Below, in pieces: positions 13,887 to 16,112 of a stretch of 16,112 bases of DNA. The stretch's first letter is position 1; every line of letters starts with the position of its first letter. A program made the translations under genes and the position numbers. The notes below the pieces were generated by a model. It saw only the letters and a list, made by a program, of their open reading frames with translations. It was not told the origin of the DNA and ran no database searches. Origin of the DNA: an uncultured Moraxellaceae bacterium (GTDB lineage: Bacteria > Pseudomonadota > Gammaproteobacteria > Pseudomonadales > Moraxellaceae); the NCBI GenBank assembly GCA_937952925.1, contig CALFYA010000309.1:1-16112 (forward strand), given 5' to 3'.

Positions 13887-14990
13887 ATGAAAAAACAAAT
13901 TTTATTGGTGGTCATTGGTTTTTTGATCATCTTTGCACTATCCGCCGTCGGGTGGTGGTTTTATCCAAACATGGTCTATTTTCAAGCAAAGTCAATCGAT
14001 CAGTTGACCCAACGAAATTCGACTGAGTCGAACAAAAAAATAAATCCTAAAATGAATGATCAAATGACTGATGTTTCCGATAGCGAATTTGTAGGAGAAA
14101 ATCAACAGCAAGCCCTGTTTGATCTTCTCAATAACTTCCCATTTTCTCAACATAATACGAAAGCAATTGTAGCGGCCAACCCTCGGCCTGTACAGGATTA
14201 CATTCACAAAGTATCATCCTATATTGATCGTAATATTATTAATAATTCAAAAATCCCTTCCAATCGGAAAGCACAAATTTTATGGGACATGTTTAAATCC
14301 TATCCATGGGTAGGCGATGATAATGTTTTTCGGGCGCTGATCAAGGATAAATTAATGTATCTAAATAATCCAACCATTTCACACGATATTGCAAATACCT
14401 ATTCTGCCCTAATTTCCTCAGGCACTGACTCCATATCTTATCGACATGATTTGATAGAAATTGCTAACTCAGTGAGTCAACAGCCTGATCGTGCGACTTA
14501 TGCTGCATGGACAGCCGCACTTTCTCAAGAGATGAGGTCAAGTTTAACGAGAGAAGATGCTCAAGGATTAGGCTCTTTTGCTATACAGTCTTATTTTAAA
14601 TATGCCAAACCAAGTGATGTTTCTGGCTTTATACCTCAGGTTATTTTGATGTCAGACCAAAATCCAAGAATTGGCTTGGCTTATATGGATACTCTAGTCA
14701 AATCAACTCTTAAGGCAGCAGAGAGCGCAGATCACCTAAGCACCATTTATAATACTCAAATGACAGAAGGCACCAGAAAAGACCTCAATAAAGCACTGGC
14801 TTTTAATTTGCATGAAGATGGCAGTTTGGTTTTGAGTGATTTTCCCATCCAAACATTACAAGAATTGCAGTCCTATTTTGATACGCAACAGAGTCAAAAT
14901 ATTCCAGATCCACAGCAATGGCAATCTGCAAAGGAGAGAATTTCGCAGCAACTATCTGAAAAGCAGGCAAGGGCACCGAATCTATTTTAA
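13887..14990 (+). CDS. Membrane-anchored periplasmic protein of unknown function
   Basis: I do not recognise a family for this 367-residue protein. It begins MKKQILLVVIGFLIIFALSA, a single N-terminal membrane helix (about 4-26) with positive charges inside, so the rest should be periplasmic. A polar low-complexity stretch (about 40-75, rich in Asn, Ser, Lys, Gln) links to a mainly helical domain with no repeats, Cys pairs or obvious catalytic motif, and a Gln/Lys-rich charged tail. The ribosome binding site is weak (CAGAG). Base composition and Asn/Ile-rich coding match the hydrolase gene upstream and differ from the core genes, so the two probably arrived together. The stop codon is only about 6 bp from the end of the IS200/IS605-type element. 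Confidence 0.8.
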   Translation: MKKQILLVVIGFLIIFALSAVGWWFYPNMVYFQAKSIDQLTQRNSTESNKKINPKMNDQMTDVSDSEFVGENQQQALFDLLNNFPFSQHNTKAIVAANPRPVQDYIHKVSSYIDRNIINNSKIPSNRKAQILWDMFKSYPWVGDDNVFRALIKDKLMYLNNPTISHDIANTYSALISSGTDSISYRHDLIEIANSVSQQPDRATYAAWTAALSQEMRSSLTREDAQGLGSFAIQSYFKYAKPSDVSGFIPQVILMSDQNPRIGLAYMDTLVKSTLKAAESADHLSTIYNTQMTEGTRKDLNKALAFNLHEDGSLVLSDFPIQTLQELQSYFDTQQSQNIPDPQQWQSAKERISQQLSEKQARAPNLF

Positions 14991-16107
14991 CCAATCTTGA
15001 CATCCTCCCCGACCTGAGAAGCACTGCTTCGCAAGACGGGGATTCCTTCTACAAGACGCTCATGTCCGAGCGCGAGAATGTTCTGTGCGGCGTTCACGTC
15101 GCGGTCATGCAGTGTACCGCACTGCTGACAAGTCCATTCTCTTATTCCAAGACCTGCTCTACCTTTCGGACTGTTGTGGCGTGAGCCGCATGAGCCATAT
15201 ATGGCGCAAGGCACGTCTGGGTGGTATAGCTTTCGTTGACCTCTTCAAACCATACCCCTGCCTGCTGGCTTTTATACTTGAGCATGGTTCTAAACGCCGT
15301 CCAGCCTGCATCCAATACCGATTTTGCCAGTTTGGTTTGTGCTAGACCTTTGGCGTTCACATTACCAACGAAGATTGCCGCGTGGTCATTAACCAACTGA
15401 CGGCTGAGTTTGTGCAAAAAGTCTTTGCGGATATTCTTAATTTTGGCGTGAATGGCTTTAACCCGTTGTTTTTGGTTGGCGCGTTGGGCAATACCGAGTT
15501 TTTGTTCGTATTTTCGGTAGGTGCGCTGGGCTTCGAACTTTTGACCGTTCGATAGCGTGGCAAAGTCTTTTAAACCTAAATCAATACCTACAGGAGTCTT
15601 GCCTTCCGTGTTTTGCGTCGGCTCTGGTGTATCGACCACAAGACAAACGTACCATCGACCGCGAGAGTCTTGTACAAATGAGCCTGTTTTGACCTTGTGG
15701 TTTTTGATGCCATAACTATCCCACAAGCTGAAAAAATGCCCTGCGTATTTGATTTGGCCGTTTTGATATTGGATACCTGAGGCTTTGAAGGGAATCCAGC
15801 CAAGGGATTTTTTCGGGGACTTGGGATTCGATACCCGCCAATTCAGTTTAGCTTTTTTGAATTGTTTGCGCCGCGTCACCAGTTCTTCGGTGATGGCTTG
15901 GATGGTTTGGCTGTGCAAACTCAAACCTGATTTGCTTGCGCCTTTGGTGTAGGTGGCAATGTCGAATGCGGAGAAGAATTTGCCTGTGCGTTGCAGATGT
16001 TTATAGCTCAATTCGTTGCAATAATTCCAGACAAAATTCGCTTCAGATGCCAACTGTATCAGCACCTTGGCATGTTTGTCTTTGATGCGCAGCTTGAGTG
16101 TTTTCAT
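14987..16107 (-). pseudogene. tnpB: Frameshifted TnpB RNA-guided nuclease gene
   Basis: The first frame (16107 down to 15142) encodes 321 residues. It has the TnpB N-terminus (FVWNYCNELSYKH), the RuvC-I motif VGIDLGLKDF with D176, the segment FVGNVNAKGL, and GVWFEEVNESYTTQTC ending in the first zinc Cys (C299). It then runs into LAPYMAHAAHA, which is not TnpB sequence. The true continuation lies in another frame (down to 14987): SCGSRHNSPKGRAGLGIREWTC, then CQQC and HDRDVNAAQNIL with the RuvC-III Asp. Twenty nucleotides separate the first two zinc Cys codons where six are usual. The disruption removes the second half of the zinc ribbon and the last catalytic Asp, so the product should be inactive. 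Its 3' frame reads through the element end and stops at a TAA overlapping the plus-strand neighbour's stop. A sequencing error is possible. Confidence 0.88.
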
Positions 16108-16112
16108 GGTTG
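14997..16112 (-). mobile_element. IS200/IS605-type element, right end and tnpB, left end outside window
   Basis: The right end is read on the minus strand: after the tnpB C-terminal coding part comes a GC-rich hairpin and the terminal GGGGAGGATGTCAA typical of this IS group, ending near 14997. The tnpB start is at 16107 and only 5 bp of upstream sequence is present, so the left end, the target-adjacent motif and any Y1 transposase gene (tnpA) are not visible. The base composition is higher in GC than the adjoining membrane-protein gene, as expected for an insertion. Confidence 0.8.
15007..15041 (-). ncRNA. Right-end hairpin, probable 3' part of the TnpB guide RNA scaffold
   Basis: An outer stem (CCCCG 15007-15011 with CGGGG 15037-15041) encloses an inner GAAGC/GCTTC stem with a 3-nt loop (15018-15030). 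In IS200/IS605 elements the right end is both a transposition hairpin and the 3' scaffold of the omega RNA, with the guide read from the DNA just outside the element. The 5' limit of the RNA within tnpB cannot be set by eye. Confidence 0.5.

Overview
This window reads as a Gram-negative gammaproteobacterial chromosome, most likely Moraxellaceae (Acinetobacter-like). This is inferred from recalled gene order (sulfurtransferase next to psd; nadC, a DUF1631 gene, ampD and murJ in a row) and from protein character; no search was run. Base composition up to about 12.9 kb is balanced and looks less AT-rich than a typical Acinetobacter, so a sister genus is possible. There are no rRNA or tRNA genes and no CRISPR array.

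Layout. Positions 1-1627 hold three minus-strand genes: a cut-off DMT/EamA transporter, a secreted DUF2147 protein and a BLUF blue-light photoreceptor with an unusual C-terminal membrane helix. A gene-free AT-rich gap of about 465 bp follows (1628-2093), with one good terminator and one FNR/Anr-like palindrome. dtd (minus) is divergent from a tandem-rhodanese sulfurtransferase that is translationally coupled to psd (plus). A UUCG-loop terminator follows psd, then a yedI-type DUF808 membrane protein convergent with nadC.

From about 6.3 to 11.7 kb a plus-strand block carries a large DUF1631 protein, ampD, an SPFH/Band-7 protein and murJ. AmpD (anhydro-muropeptide recycling) and MurJ (lipid II flippase) tie the block to peptidoglycan metabolism. 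The SPFH gene is wedged between them and overlaps the ampD 3' end. A strong bidirectional terminator closes the block, followed by two minus-strand envelope genes: a small cystatin-like lipoprotein and an outer-membrane beta-barrel protein.

From about 12.9 kb the DNA becomes clearly AT-richer and looks like an accessory island. A near-consensus promoter with an upstream 17-bp palindrome drives a secreted, putative cysteine hydrolase resembling the Amidase_6 fold. A 17-bp-stem hairpin separates it from a gene for an inner-membrane-anchored periplasmic protein of unknown function. The right end of an IS200/IS605-type element with a frameshifted tnpB abuts that gene, its boundary lying about 6 bp past the stop codon. 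The hydrolase/membrane-protein pair is the best candidate here for an undescribed two-gene system; the membrane-anchored BLUF protein is the second most interesting item.
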